From Dimorphilus gyrociliatus (taxonomy: Eukaryota > Annelida > Polychaeta > Dinophilidae), in assembly GCA_904063045.1 (NCBI GenBank), contig CAJFCJ010000002.1:682001-746000 (forward strand): 64,000 bases of DNA, in the 5' to 3' direction. The stretch's first letter is position 1, and each line of letters starts with the position of its first letter. Of the stretch, positions 29,344 through 42,393 are shown in pieces. The position numbers and the translations under genes were made by a program. Below the pieces are notes generated by a model. It was not told where the DNA came from and ran no database searches. It worked only from the letters and a program-made list of their open reading frames with translations.

Positions 29344-32300
29344 CTAGTATTTAAGATTACTTCTAATATTTTCAATTTTATCTTGTTCAAGCCTGCAAAT
29401 AACCAGTGTAGTGATATACTTTACCTGAAGGAAAAATAGAAGGCATATAATTTGTGCAAATACATTGAATAGCTAACCTTAGCGTAAAGTGCTGTTACTG
29501 ATCTAGTACTACGTTCAACAGCGTCTATATTAATCTCATTTATCAAATCCATTGCTTCGATAGCATTTTCAATTTTGACATTTCTGGTTAGTTCCGAATG
29601 TGAATCTGTAATAAGAGATGCTGATTTTCTGGCGAATATATTTCCAATATTCTCTGAGCTTCTCAGATTTTGTCTTGGTTCATTTAAAATTAGAAGTGAT
29701 GCCTTAACTGTCTTCAGAAGAACGTCTCTAGGATTCGATCTTAAAATGAATTTAATTTCTTCAATGGATGAGTTATTTAGTGGGATGATATGTCTGTGTT
29801 GCATAAAATTTTTGATTTCCAAGATTTTTTGTGCTGCTTGGAGTTGACTTTCTAGTTCTCTATTAGGTAAGTGCCTTTTAACTCGTTTAATAATATTTTG
29901 AAGTGTTGAAGCGTCAGTGTCACTGGAGACTGACTGTTCTAGATCTGAAATTTTTCAACCAAGTAACAAAGAAATGTGTAAAAGCTGAATGTTTTTAAAT
30001 ACTTAATTTTATACGTTGAATGAGTTTGTTAATGCAGTTTTTAGCTAAATTTCTTAAATGTTGAAAATTTTTAAGGGTGTTTTCATCATAAAACCATTCC
30101 TCAACAATATATTCAAGGGCGGTAACTTGATCGGATATTATTTTTTCTAAGCTTTTAATATTTTCACTTTCAACACATTCCTGTATTTCTGTTAAAAAGA
30201 TATTGCTAAAGTCTTTATTTCGAATATTTAAACTAAACTACCTGTACTAATTTTCTGTTGAAGGTGTGTTAGTTCATTTTTGACAGTAGTTTCAAAGCTT
30301 GCATTGGAAGAAAAATGTATTTCAGTTTTAGTATATCCTTCAAAAATAGACTTTATGTCATTTGCCGATCTCATTTTATCAACTGCGACTCTAAAACTGA
30401 TAGTTTCTCTGCCTTCTAGAATTTCTTTCAGCTCTGCTTGTATCGAGAATAATCAAGGAATATTTAATTTAAAATACAATCTAACCCTTCTTTATAGATT
30501 CAAAGACATCATTTAACAAAAGGCTAGCTTTCTTGTGGATGCTTTCAAATTCCCTAGTTTGAATTTCACCATATATTTTTTGTAATAATTTGACTTGATT
30601 GTGTAGTTTTTCATCATTTTTTATTGCAAGTTTAAACTTGGATAGATCATTATCCTTAATAGCAGATAAAATTTCTGAGAAAGAGTAAATAGATACACTA
30701 GCCTGAGAAAAAGTTAAATACTACCTTCTTCATTTCGTAAATGCTTATTTACTAGGCTTTTTTTTAATTCTGAAGGAAGTATTGTAATATGTGTATCACA
30801 TAATTCTTCTTCAAAAAGATTTTCAAGCAACTTAGATATTTTTATCAAGTCTGTACTTTCACATACAATTTTCTCAAGGGTTGTTTCGTTTGTTTCCTTC
30901 CTGCTTTTGAGACAATCAATAATAGCTGTTTTTATAACACACATTTATTATTATTCCTGTCAATTATTAAACTTTTACATACTTTTGCGATTATTTTCAC
31001 TTTGACGACGTAACATATTTTCGGCCACCTCAATAAGAAATTTAAATTTAAATATAGAGACATTTTCATTTTTCAATTCTTCTATCAATGACTCAAAGGT
31101 TGTTAGCTGTTTTTCTATAAGGGCATTTCTTAATTTCTCGGTATATGTTTCGAGTTTTTCATAATTTATTTCTACTTTCTCCTGTTCTGTTAAGTCAATT
31201 TCTCGAAAAGAGTTTCTAATAGGAATCTTAGATTTTTTCTATTAAAATTAATCGTTGAACTTGTTTAGAATTTTAATAATTAAAAAGCAAACCTTTAAAT
31301 TTTCTTCAGACACATAGTCTATTTCGTGTATATAAAGTAGGAAAACTAATCCATCTTTAGGTATTTTCTTATAGATAAAAATTTTATACTTTCCAAATAT
31401 ACTTTTGAAGTTAACCTGAATTGTTTGATATTCGTTCATTATAAATTGAATATTTTCTTTCGCAATCTCCTCTTCCAAATAATTCTTAACTACAATAAGA
31501 TTTGGTGTATCTCGAAGGACCATTTCTATTTTCATGCTAGGAGCAGACGTCACACTTCTAAAAACCGGGATCTCAAAGATTGTCAATGGCAATGATTCAG
31601 TAGTTTTATCCATTACTATAAGAATTCCAGATAAAACATGTTGTAATAAATATCGCCTCTTATTCTCTTTGTTTGTCTTTGTCATAAATAAATTGAATCC
31701 ATATTCTTTAGGAATAGTATTACTTAGCGTAATTTTTGTTGAATTAATAGTTTTTACGCAAGTTAAGTCCTTGGATTTAGATAAAATTCCACTCTGCATT
31801 GAATTAGTTGTTAATTCTGCAAATAGTTCTATATCTTTATGATGCTTGAACTCCATTTCGATATTTTCATCAGTTTTAAAAATCCAATCAGTTACTCTAG
31901 ATTTCGCTTCTATTCTAATCTGAAGAGAAGGTATAGACATAATTTTACCAATGCAACCTTCAACAGTTCGTGGGAAGGGATTTATTGCACAGTCTTCTTC
32001 TAATATTATCAGATAATTGCAAATGTTACGACGATTCCCTCTCCATATAGCAAATAACTGAAAGCCATACTCTCCTTTCTTATGTAGTCTGAAAAAAAAT
32101 GAACTTTGTCCTTCTCTGACTTCTTGTTTCAATCTAGACTGCAAAGTTGTCTCCTCAACGCCTTTTCTTACTAATTTTCCAATGATTTTTAGATCATTTT
32201 TGTTGGCAATGGTTATTTCCAAGTCTCCCCTAGCTATTCTAATGACAGCTTCCTCATATCGAGGGATCGCCAAGCCGAAGTCTTTCATACTCAAATTAGG

Positions 32301-33652
32301 ACCCCAACCAAAATCAGATAAAATTGGCAATTTATTGTAACTTCTCTGTATATTATTTAATATGACATACGAACATATGAGATCAATTTCTAATTGTTTC
32401 TCCTTGTCAATACCAAATAAGTCTAGTCGGTATTTACCCCTACTTGGAAATCTTACAAAAAAGGTTAACTTTTCGCTTGTTAATTGAAATAGTACAGAAT
32501 CAGAAATTTTTTCAGTGGGTAAGTTACATTTGTATAAAACAAAAGTAAACAAATGACTTGCACTAAAAGTTTTTAAAGAAGAAAATTCAAATTTCATTCC
32601 CAAATCGCTTTCTACTCTATCTGCTATGATTACAGCTTCTTTATAGCTTCCTTCGCTGAAAGTCATGTTCATCTCAAAAAATCGTTCTCTAACGTAGGGT
32701 AGGTTCTCAAATAATTTTCTTGATATAGCTGTTGGTAGCAGTTGCCATCTAAAGTCCTTAGGTAAATGAGTACAAACGAATAAATCAGGATCTGTTAGAA
32801 AATAAAAATCTCTGATTCTCTGGCCAGAGTGAGTGTTCTTTTTTTTTACAAGCCCCACTGAATCCATAAAATTCAGACTACCGTTTCCAATAGGGCTTGA
32901 TTGAGTGTGTGACAATGCACTTGACGCCCATCCGGCATCTAAAAACAAGATATTATAAATATATAAAACAAATATAAACAAGTTTTTTAACCTATTAGGA
33001 AGTATTGCTCATTGACATATACAGCATTCCATTCACAACATAAAGAATTCCAATCAATGGATGATCCATAATGATAATTGATATTTTTACTATGGCCTTT
33101 TATGATGACACATGGAATTCCAATTGCTCTATATAGATATTCGTAAATCGTAAATACACAAAAGATGGCGTAATCTTATACAAACCTGCACAGGAGAGCA
33201 AATATCCGAGCATGATTATTTAATCCTTCGCCAATTTGCAGAAGGTGATAAATTGGTGAGTTATAGTCTTCCTCCAAAGCGGGCTTTTTCAACTCATTAC
33301 TTAAGTTTTTTACAGCTGTTGAATCAATTTGAACCAGCCAAGAAAAGAGGCAACTTAATTTCTCGAAATCATTGTGAGCTGATTTCGCTAGAAACTTTGC
33401 TAAAACCTCAAAACTTTTTGTAAAATATATACTGGGAACTGAATTTATGTCAAATTTTCTTAGTCTCTGTACTTTCAATTGTTTCTTTCTCCTTTTTGGA
33501 ACTTTTGGGGAAGGGTAATTCGATGGAAAGTCCTATAAAAACTTAAGTTATATTAAAATCATTAAATGAAACGAACACTGAGCTACTTCAAGATTAATTC
33601 CTTGAAAACTGGGATACTCTTTCACTGATTCTCGGCTTAGGCAATTCCCCAT
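29344..33652 (-). CDS. Hillarin/KY-like protein with degenerate transglutaminase core and helical repeats
   Basis: Eleven exons, 1256 aa: 33652-33587, 33532-33186, 33128-32992, 32938-31293, 31238-30983, 30925-30725, 30674-30486, 30436-30242, 30188-30003, 29944-29478 and 29424-29344. The N-terminus MGNCLS is a textbook myristoylation plus palmitoylation signal, placing the protein at membranes. Next comes a transglutaminase-like (KY) core: LFSWL, GLNNHARIFALLCRAIGIPC, CEWNAVYV, LIDAGWAS, then FYFLTDPDLFVCTHLP and WQLL, as in hillarin and KY. The catalytic Cys position reads Asn and the His of HAWNAV is Cys, so only the Asp remains. Two or three KY Ig-like modules follow (DFGWGP, FRLHKKGEYGFQLFA). 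The C-terminal 500 residues are charged alpha-helical repeats, about one per phase-1 exon. Hillarin-type proteins are cytoskeletal; a scaffold role is inferred. Confidence 0.85.
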
Positions 33653-35690
33653 ACCGAATTCTTATTATAAATAATAAAGTAAACAGAAATATTCGAAATA
33701 TCCAAATTTTTGATCAAGTGAACTAAAGCCTTCAGTAGGTATTAGATTTTTTCTGCATAGTGCCAGTATTTAAAGTTTATTGATTTCAACTGATCATGTA
33801 ATCTCAGTATATAATCCGTTGAATAAGATTAATATTGCAATGATAAATATCTGACAAAGGACACTTAATAATTATAAGTATGAAATTTTCAGTAATAGGG
33901 CTCTTTTGACGGATTTTAAATTTCAAAACTTGAAGTAGTTACAAAGACAGTTATTTATTTATGTAAAAGGGTGAATAAATATAATTATTTATAACCCGTA
34001 GAAAAGGAAGTGAGCTAAGACTTTGTGATTGAAAGATTATGGTACGAAATTGAATTGTAAATGTATTTGTTTAATATTTAAACTTTGTTTGTTAGTACAA
34101 TGTCTAGATTTATCCGGCCATTACGGAATTAGTGAGATAATTTTTGTATTTCAATTAGGACTATCACTATTTTAGCCGTAATAAAGAATTTTTTGTGGAG
34201 TATCGTTAAAGTGCCATTTTTCTTTTTACCGCTTTAAAGTTGTCAGTGATGTATGATGTCTTAAGTAGTCGGAAAGGGAAAATGGTTAGTGCAAATCAAA
34301 TAGAAGACAGACCCGATAAGAGACATATTCTATAAACAATGTACGATACCGCGTAAAGCGTATGTATGCGAATAAGTTTACTTATTTAGGTATACAATCA
34401 TAATATATAGGTTTATATCTTTTTTATAAATGTCTATGCATAAAAAGGAATTGATAGAAATGTGACACAATTGTAAAACTAAAATAGGGTTAAATTAAAT
34501 GGTAGGGAGCAAAGGTATTGAGGAAGATGAGACACAGACATGTTTACGCCTGGACGCTGGTCAGCAAGTGGTGTACAAATAAGCGCATTTACTTATATAA
34601 ATAAGCATGAAACGCTTAGGAGATTTCCACTGAGAATTCTGATAGGGCTAGTATTCTCTGAAAAAGCATATTTTATCTAAGAATATTGTCATCGCTTATG
34701 GTTTCAAACATCAAAGTCACACTTTCTAAACTTTAATTGACACGGCGCAAAGAGGTGTCAATCTAACGGATAGAAATCAAAGCGTCCTGTTTGCTTTCCG
34801 AATCCTGGAAAGGCAAACAAAATTGTCAGAGCAGGGCAAGGATGAAAGAAAAGGGAACAGCTAAAAAACTCAAAGAGGGCAAGGCGACCAACGTCGATTA
34901 CAAACATCTTTTAAGAGCTAACAATTCACACAATTAAATGCAGCAAAAAAACTGCACTCAAATTACAGCCCACAAGGGCAACATTTTTAGACAAGCTAGG
35001 CCTGGGAAACCACCAACTTTAAAGGTTCACCAGAAAAATTTAGTACTTTTTTACAGCTTGTCCGGAAATTTATGATCCTCGTTCCATTTTCTTTTAAATT
35101 CATTACATATGTAACTGTCGTTCATAATTATAAGAATTCTGTTACAAACTGTAATAAAATTTTTATGTAAACTGTCTGGACAATTAAGAAGACATTAAAG
35201 GAATATATGATACATATTAAATCGCGTTTTCACCCCACAAATACATAGTCCATAGATTTTTGATATGTTTATATTATTTACTTCATTTTGACGTTTGACA
35301 TCTGTTAACAGGAAGATAATTTGATATCTAAACGTCCAATCGAAACTACGCGTCACCTTCAGAGTGAAGACAAACGTAATTTCCAGATTTAATTCGCTGC
35401 GACAGAATGTTAGCTAGATCTTGAGAATACTCCCATTGTATTTTATTTAGTTCATGCTAGAGCAAAAATAAGCCTACGTTTAACGTGTACAGTTTGGCCG
35501 ATATTAAAGTAATAATCTTTTCTTATGTAAGCTTTCTCATAAAGCATCTACATTTTCGTGATCATTTTTTGCGTTGAAACAGAACGTACAAGGCTAAAAT
35601 CGCAAGGTCGAGATAAATCTGAGTATTGTACCCTCTAGTGATGCCGTTTTCGTATACTTTAAAGAAAAAAACTCAGCCGAGAGCGACTCC
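33653..35690. other. 2 kb upstream region between hillarin-like and SoxF genes
   Basis: Divergent intergenic region with stops in all frames and no ORF of note. It is less AT-rich around 34730-34960. As the sequence upstream of a developmental transcription factor it is a good place for enhancers, but no specific site is called. Confidence 0.4.
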
Positions 35691-35813
35691 TATTATCAGC
35701 CTTATCGGATAAGTTTGCCGGTAGCCTCCGCCCCTTTAGCCAATTCTGATTGGTTGGTAAAATGATAACGTATAAGGTCTACTTGCCCGACATTTTTCAG
35801 AATACTTTCGAAT
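35691..35813 (+). promoter_or_regulatory. Probable core promoter and 5' leader of the SoxF gene
   Basis: Within 120 bases of the ATG there is a GC box (cctccgcccc, 35725-35734) followed by an inverted pair of CCAAT boxes (gccaattctgattggttgg, about 35739-35757). This cluster is rare in the AT-rich window and is placed as expected for a proximal promoter. The transcription start site is not resolved. Confidence 0.45.
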
Positions 35814-38800
35814 ATGATAGAGAGTAGAGTGAACGCTCAATCAAATATGAATGCACGAATCGACTGCTCTCAACTGAATTCTGCTGCTCAAGCTTCAAAC
35901 CAGGGTCATTGTCCACGTTTAACAAACTCTCTTTTTGGAGAAAATAGCTTAGAAGCTTTATTGGGAGAGAAGGAGGAGAGTAGAGTGCAAACTTCTTGGA
36001 GTGATTCTGGAAGAACAAGTAAATCTTATGAGTCGAAAGATGCAAGAATCAAGAGACCAATGAATCCATTTATGGTCTGGGCCAAAACAGAGAGAAAGAA
36101 TATGGCCAGCAGGAATCCTGATATTCACAACGCTGAATTAAGCAAGCTTTTAGGTATGTGAGATATTCTATAACCATCAGCTGTGAGTGATTAGGCCGAA
36201 ATTCAATTCGTTTTCTCTTATTCGTAATTTTGAAAAACGAATATATGTCTTTAAATGTTCTATAATTTAAAAAAATTTAGGATTCGAAAAGTTGTCTATT
36301 TTTAACGGTGTAAAGAGGATTTCCAAACAACTTAGATGATTAATCTGTTCTAGATTTTGTTATCACTTTGGGGCGGAGGCGTGCAAATATATAATTTTAA
36401 AAATCATTATCATATTTTATTTCATTATTAAAAAGTATAAAATAAAATGAATTTTATTGGAGAAAAACATTAACAGTTGGAGAAAAAGAGAACAAGTTTG
36501 AGACTTGCGTACTTGTCGCACGCGCGTCCAAGAGTTTACGAAAACATTTACCCGCAGTGTTTCCCAGCTTGATAATTTACGAAAAAAAAGTGTTAGCCCT
36601 GTTATCTTCTATTCATCGTGTTCATTTCGTTGACTCTAAAAGTTGAACGACCATTTCTTAGGGAGTGAAAGAATTGAAAGCAGTAAGGAGAAATATACCA
36701 GAATTTAAACTTAGGGCCATTTAATATGTGTCAGGGTTACAATGTTAAATCCCGCCTGGAACATTTCAGAACCAACTGTGAACTTTTCCTGAAACAGAAC
36801 TTTTCATTGCTAACCTTATCTTTCGCCTTACGCACGACGCAGAAGCGGTCTGAGGCACTTTAAAGTGGACACTAGCTATTTGTTTGCAAAAACTTTCTGT
36901 TTCCGCTAGACAAGACTATGTGAATTTTTTATAGTTACTCTACTTGCATCTATAAGGGCAGTAGCGTTATCGGTCTAGTAGATCCAGATTGCTCAGATCA
37001 GGTGGCGTGTCATACTGCTATCATTACGCCTATGTCATGTCTGTTCACGTGTTCTAATTTGCTCAGCTTGCGTCTTTAACACTGACATCGCAGATTGAAA
37101 ACAATATTTCTAAAAAAGTCATTTTTATGTTACCAGAATAGAAAATTCTTAATGTTAACACAAAGATATTATAATAGATATGTTCGTGGATAAACTGTAT
37201 ATACGACGTATTTTCAGTGATTTACAGCTGCTTTTAGACCGCTTTTTTTATTTTTCTGGCCTATGGTGATGAAGAGCGTATGCTGCTATAAACTTATACG
37301 CATGCATACGCTCGTGCACATATATACACATGTGAACAAACATATTATATTCATACACATTTACTTTCTTTAAATATAGAGAATTCCCTCTTTTTTACGA
37401 AGAAAATGTATAATTTTTTCAACTAAAATTATGAAAAGTTTTGTATTGTTTCTCATAAAGTATATTTGCGTTTTTAAGACAACAGAAGACCTGTTAAAAT
37501 AAAAATGAAATTTTTTGGTTAAAATTTATTTATTTGCTATGTGCTCGCATTATTATAGAATCTCGCTTTCATTAAATAATGTTTAGTAGGAGTCAATAAT
37601 TGATAAAATAAATGATAATCGTACATCTTAATAACGTAAGATGATATTATGTTTGCCTTATCGCTATCTTATCGGTTGAAAGAACTTGTCTGATTAGGAG
37701 GCTGACACGTCCAGTCTAAAATTGTCTTTCGAGCTTGCCTCTGTATCAAATAAGCAATCCATTACATAATTATATTTTTAAATGTTCTCAGTAAAAAGGT
37801 AACGCTAAAAGTTAGGCATCTTTTTATCTTGTAATGTGCCACGCGTTTCGTTAAGGTTTGGTGAATCCGTTTTTGGGTGGTTTGTTTGTGTTACTTTGCG
37901 CGCTTCCCGATTATTTATTTACAAAAGTTTTTTATTAGTCGTAAAGAACATTTATTAAATAAATTATCGTCGCCTATTTCCTTCAGATATTGCAATATGC
38001 ATTATGTGTAGATCGTACTTTCAAATCCCCCGATTATCTGTAGATTTGTAAAATTACTCATAATTGTGTTGATGTTAACGCACGTCGAATAGAAATTCAG
38101 ATGATTTAAATGATGGTAACTTTTTCTAACTACCAGAGATTTGAATTTTCGTTGTAAACATGAAAATTCTTAAAAACTCATAAGAGCAAAGTTTGTCTTC
38201 GACGAGGTCGTAGAGGTTGTACACCACCGTCGAGTGATGTCTTGCAAAGTTCGTGCATCTGTTTGTCAAATGATTAATGCATTTCAACGACCCCTCGTGG
38301 CTTTTTCTCCGTGGGCGTTGTCTTTGTATTCGATTTCAGGTTTTCGTCTTCTTGTTAGGCCTACAAGACAGTTACGTCATTTAATGCTCAGTTCAATTAA
38401 GATAAATTTTCGAACCATTCTTGACATAATTAGAACATTTTTAAAGTTGTAAAGGATCAAAAAATTTCAGTCTCCGTTCTTGACCTAGTTCACTTTATTT
38501 CAGGCCAGAAGTGGAAAAGTATGACACAAGACGAAAAAAAACCTTATATGGATGAAGCAGAGAGGTTAAGAGTGCAGTTGATGCAACGTCATCCTGATTA
38601 CAAATACCGTCCAAAACGACGAAAGCAAGGAAAGCGACGAAGCAAAAGCAAAAAGGCGACTGATAGTAAAGTAAAAGCTCCAACAACTCTCGTAACTCCT
38701 GAGTCCACACCGAATACTTCTCCCTCTTTCAATCGTCACGAACAGTCAATTGCCAGACATTCAACAGAATTAAAAAAGATGCTGTCCTCAACACCTACCA

Positions 38801-39261
38801 GCTTTCTCACCCCGGAACCGTCTCCAATAAAACACAACGATGAATCCTTTCAATACAGGCCAAACGGAACGATTTTTCCTACCTGTGGTTCTTTTAATGA
38901 GCAGCTTGGAAGTTACGCTGGGTTTACAAATCAAAATATGGACATCAACAATAATTTAGACTATGGTACTTCACCACAATATAATGCTATAATGAATGAA
39001 ATTCAAGAATTAGGAGAAATGTATGGTTCATCCGACTCAAGCTCTCCTCGAAATTCTCAAACTTCACCCATTTCAAGTATACATTCTTATATAAAGCAAG
39101 AGGGTCCTTCAGGATCTTTACGACCATCAATTAATTATCACCAGGAACAATTTGAGCATTATCCAGTGAAGAATGAGCCAAGGTACGTTCTAGATTTGCA
39201 ATCACCTCCACCCGAAGCTTTGAAATTTGAGACTTATGCGAATGATTCTTGTTCTTACTAA
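35814..39261 (+). CDS. SoxF-group HMG-box transcription factor
   Basis: Nuclear DNA-binding regulator, 365 aa. Exons 35814-36153 and 38504-39261; a 2350-base intron splits the HMG box after SKLLG. The box reads [20 protein letters not shown], then [31 protein letters not shown] and [27 protein letters not shown] and [10 protein letters not shown] favour group F (Sox7/17/18). An oddity is RPMNPF where Sox boxes almost always have RPMNAF. Basic runs after the box ([14 protein letters not shown]) form a nuclear localisation signal. The C-terminal half is Ser/Pro/Gln-rich with repeated TPE/SP motifs and IKQEGP, a likely SUMO consensus, consistent with an activation domain. The first ATG was taken as start. 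The last 540 bases to about 39800 look like 3' UTR, with AATAAA near 39778. Confidence 0.93.
36154..38503 (+). other. Long SoxF intron
   Basis: A 2.35 kb intron in a genome with mostly 50-base introns. No coding exon was recognised; a frame at 38234-38452 has no splice support. It holds an alternating purine-pyrimidine stretch near 37295-37335 (cgcatgcatacgctcgtgc). It may carry regulatory sequence for the Sox gene. Confidence 0.45.
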
Positions 39262-41193
39262 AATATTTTAGAGATGAGAATTGAAAATTCCTTTATAGTT
39301 TTTTACTCATTCTTTGTATAGTTCAGTGAATTATTCATATGATTTAATTTACACTATAGATCTTTTGATACTGTATGGTGTTGAATATGTAAATATACTT
39401 GGACGGTTCATTGCTTTTCTTGATATAAATAGTATGAGGTAATGCCACCTGAATGTTATAAGAAAGAGATGAGAAATTCTATTTTTATTATAGACGTTAG
39501 CTTACAAGAAAACGTATGCATGCAATATGGTGCTACTTTATTACTTAAGTTTAGATAGTTTTTCTATTAAAAAGTTGTAAAAGTACACTATTTAGACTCA
39601 AAAGAATGTAATTTCTTGTTTAAAAATTTGTTTAATTTCTGTCTCTTCAGGACAAAATAATCTGTGTCTGTCTTAGTTTGTCAATAGAGACCTGTCTTCG
39701 TGTCGTCATCACTTTTTCATTTTTTTAATGTTTTCTCTTTTTTACATAAACATTCGTTATAATAATTAAGAATTATCAATAAATTACAAATGTTTAGAAT
39801 AATATTGCTTGAATATTTTTATTTTTTAAGACGAGCGATAAAGATCTCTTCCACCTTTTACATAAGTACTTAGCAACATGGACGAAGTTGCCAATGAATC
39901 GGTGTTGTCAGTAAATGTTTATTAACGACCACTCGATAAGATTTATACAATTATCAAACTACCGTTTTTTTGTGGAAAATCTGAAGCAGACAATATTCGG
40001 ATTTCACGTCAAGAATAGTTTATTGCCATTTTATATTGAACAATTAGTAACGCATGAGAAAAAAATCATCATTTTTTTTATCAAAATTTTAATTTAAATT
40101 ACATATTCTTTCTGTCATCTAAACATATGTTATCACAATTTAATCAATTCTGTATATGACGTAGTGTTTACCTTACATACCGATTAAAAAGATAAGTAGT
40201 TGCCGCCTACCAGACTTTATAGACTAAGAAAGTGATGTAAAAAGTGGTAATGAGCTGTTTTTTCTTTAATTATAAAAACATCGTGCTGTACATAATTGCC
40301 TATAACAAAGATACGCCATCTGTAGGCTTTTTTAGTTAACAGCTACCAAAAGTTTCACTCTCTTGGTCTAAATTTTAGAGCCTGAATTCCAAGACAAATA
40401 TATTTTAAATGATTTTTACACTTTTCAAATAAGAAAGGAGATGTTGACATTCTCTTTTTCAAGAAATGAATTCTGATCAAGTTATTGGGAGGCTTAACAA
40501 AACACTAACGAGATGAACTTAAGTTACCTCTAGATAAGAACCAATTTTCCTAAATATCTTTTTTGCGTCAGAAGCATTAATAAACATAAAAAATGCCTAC
40601 ATTGGGAAACGGAAAACTCACTAAACCGTTCTCGCGAAGGCGCCATGATACTGTGAAAATCAAGCGTTATCAGAGCATTCATCTCTTCCTTAGTGGTATC
40701 ACTATGACTTTCCCTTGAATTGTATTTGTTCTGCGGGATCATTTAGCAAATCTTGTAAGTATTTTACGTGCTCTTTATTATTTAACTGTTACATTATTAT
40801 GGAACAATGAGTCTATGAATATGTAATTAATAGAACATGTCTACATTAGAGATTGGGTCTTAATTAGTAGTTTTATACTTTCTTGTTTTGTTTAATTATT
40901 TATTGGCAAACATATCACCTCGGGTAAGAACTATGCAAACGAAATCGGCTGATTGCTGTATTGACAATAAATTGCTTCAACCGAAACCAGTTGTATTACT
41001 AAAAAAGCGACTACTTATATTGATGATTTGTTCAAAATAAGATTGCTTTGCTAACTAACTAGTGGTGAAGCATTTACTTTTGGTGAAGCAGTTTCTTCGT
41101 ATTTAAGCTATTTTATATTATTTTTTTACCCCTAGGAAAACTCATGCTATATGAGACGTTAACTGGTAAGTTAAAGAGGTAAAAGGCAACGAC
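39262..41193. other. SoxF 3' UTR and intergenic DNA
   Basis: The first 540 bases are probably SoxF 3' UTR. The remainder is AT-rich with no supported gene on either strand. An AGATGGCG element is present on the minus strand at 40314-40321. Confidence 0.4.
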
Positions 41194-42310
41194 ATGACTT
41201 GTAAATGGTTCGATAAGCTCTTCATCCTTTCTAAGCTAATTTCGCTGTCTTACTCCGAAAGTTATCCGCCTGGTTATTGCCAGATTTTTAGCTATAACAT
41301 ACAGCATCTTGGCTTAAATGATAAGGACAGTCATTTCTTCGTTTGTTGTAACAATTTGAAAACGAATTGTGAGAGGAACACTTATCAGAAGCCTTCGTTT
41401 TCCGAAAGTAAGTACTAAGTGTTGATTAGAAACAGATGTGAGAAGTCAGTAAGCTAGATTTCTATATACAGGGATTTAAGAATGAGACTAATGGTAGATA
41501 CCTAACTCAAAAGACTTATAAACTTCAAATTTTTTGAACATTTTATAATTAATCTTAAATTCTTAGTATTTTATTATTAAGTAGTATATTTTTATACGCT
41601 TGAAAATTTCCGAGTTTTCATGGAAGTCTTAAATTATTAGCTTTATAGAAGTCACTATTTTCATGACAGAAGTATTTATTGTAAAGACTTTCGGTTCCGA
41701 AACTTGCCATATCAAGCTGTTAAAATAAACTGCGCGATTTTAACAATTAGGTCAGTAAACATAGTCTGTGCACTGTGTTTTTGGAATAAAGAAGAAAAAT
41801 ATCGACTGACAAACAAATCGTAGTTTATGTCTCTCTTCTATAGCTTTGCGATTCTCCCAATGTGTATGTCATTACAATCTTATTATCTAGAGACCAGTTT
41901 ATCTTTGCGTTCATATTTGATGCTTGAGTCAGATGTTTCATTTTTTTCCTTTTAATTAATTCATAAAATGCTTTTTTTTAACGGGTTCGATGAAATCCTG
42001 CTTTATTTTCCTTAAATTTGATATCAATTTTATACTTTCAAATTTTGCGATTCAGATTTCTGTATTGGCCAATTCTTACCTAAAGCTGGTAGTCACTGGA
42101 CAGAAATTGAAAAATCAAGCTTCCTTCAAAATGGTAGATTCTACTGTGGAGATTGTTGTGGACAAAATCTGGCAAAAGAAATCTGTAACTTAAAATATCT
42201 TCGGGCCGTTGACAAGGCGTGTTTCAATTGGGTCGAATGCTTCCAAACGGAGTGCAAAGTTTGTTACTATATCCATAAATTAATTCCATTGATTGTTCTT
42301 GAATAAAATC

Positions 42311-42393
<83 letters not shown>

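Noticed and set aside
31534-31842. 102-codon plus-strand frame
   Set aside because: Antisense shadow of the large coding exon of the hillarin/KY-like gene.
38234-38452. 72-codon frame in the SoxF intron
   Set aside because: The HMG box is completed by joining 36153 to 38504; the frame has no splice sites and no homology.
41976-41996. B-box-like sequence ggttcgatga suggesting a tRNA
   Set aside because: The last conserved C of the B box is missing, no A box or cloverleaf arms were found, and it precedes a coding exon.
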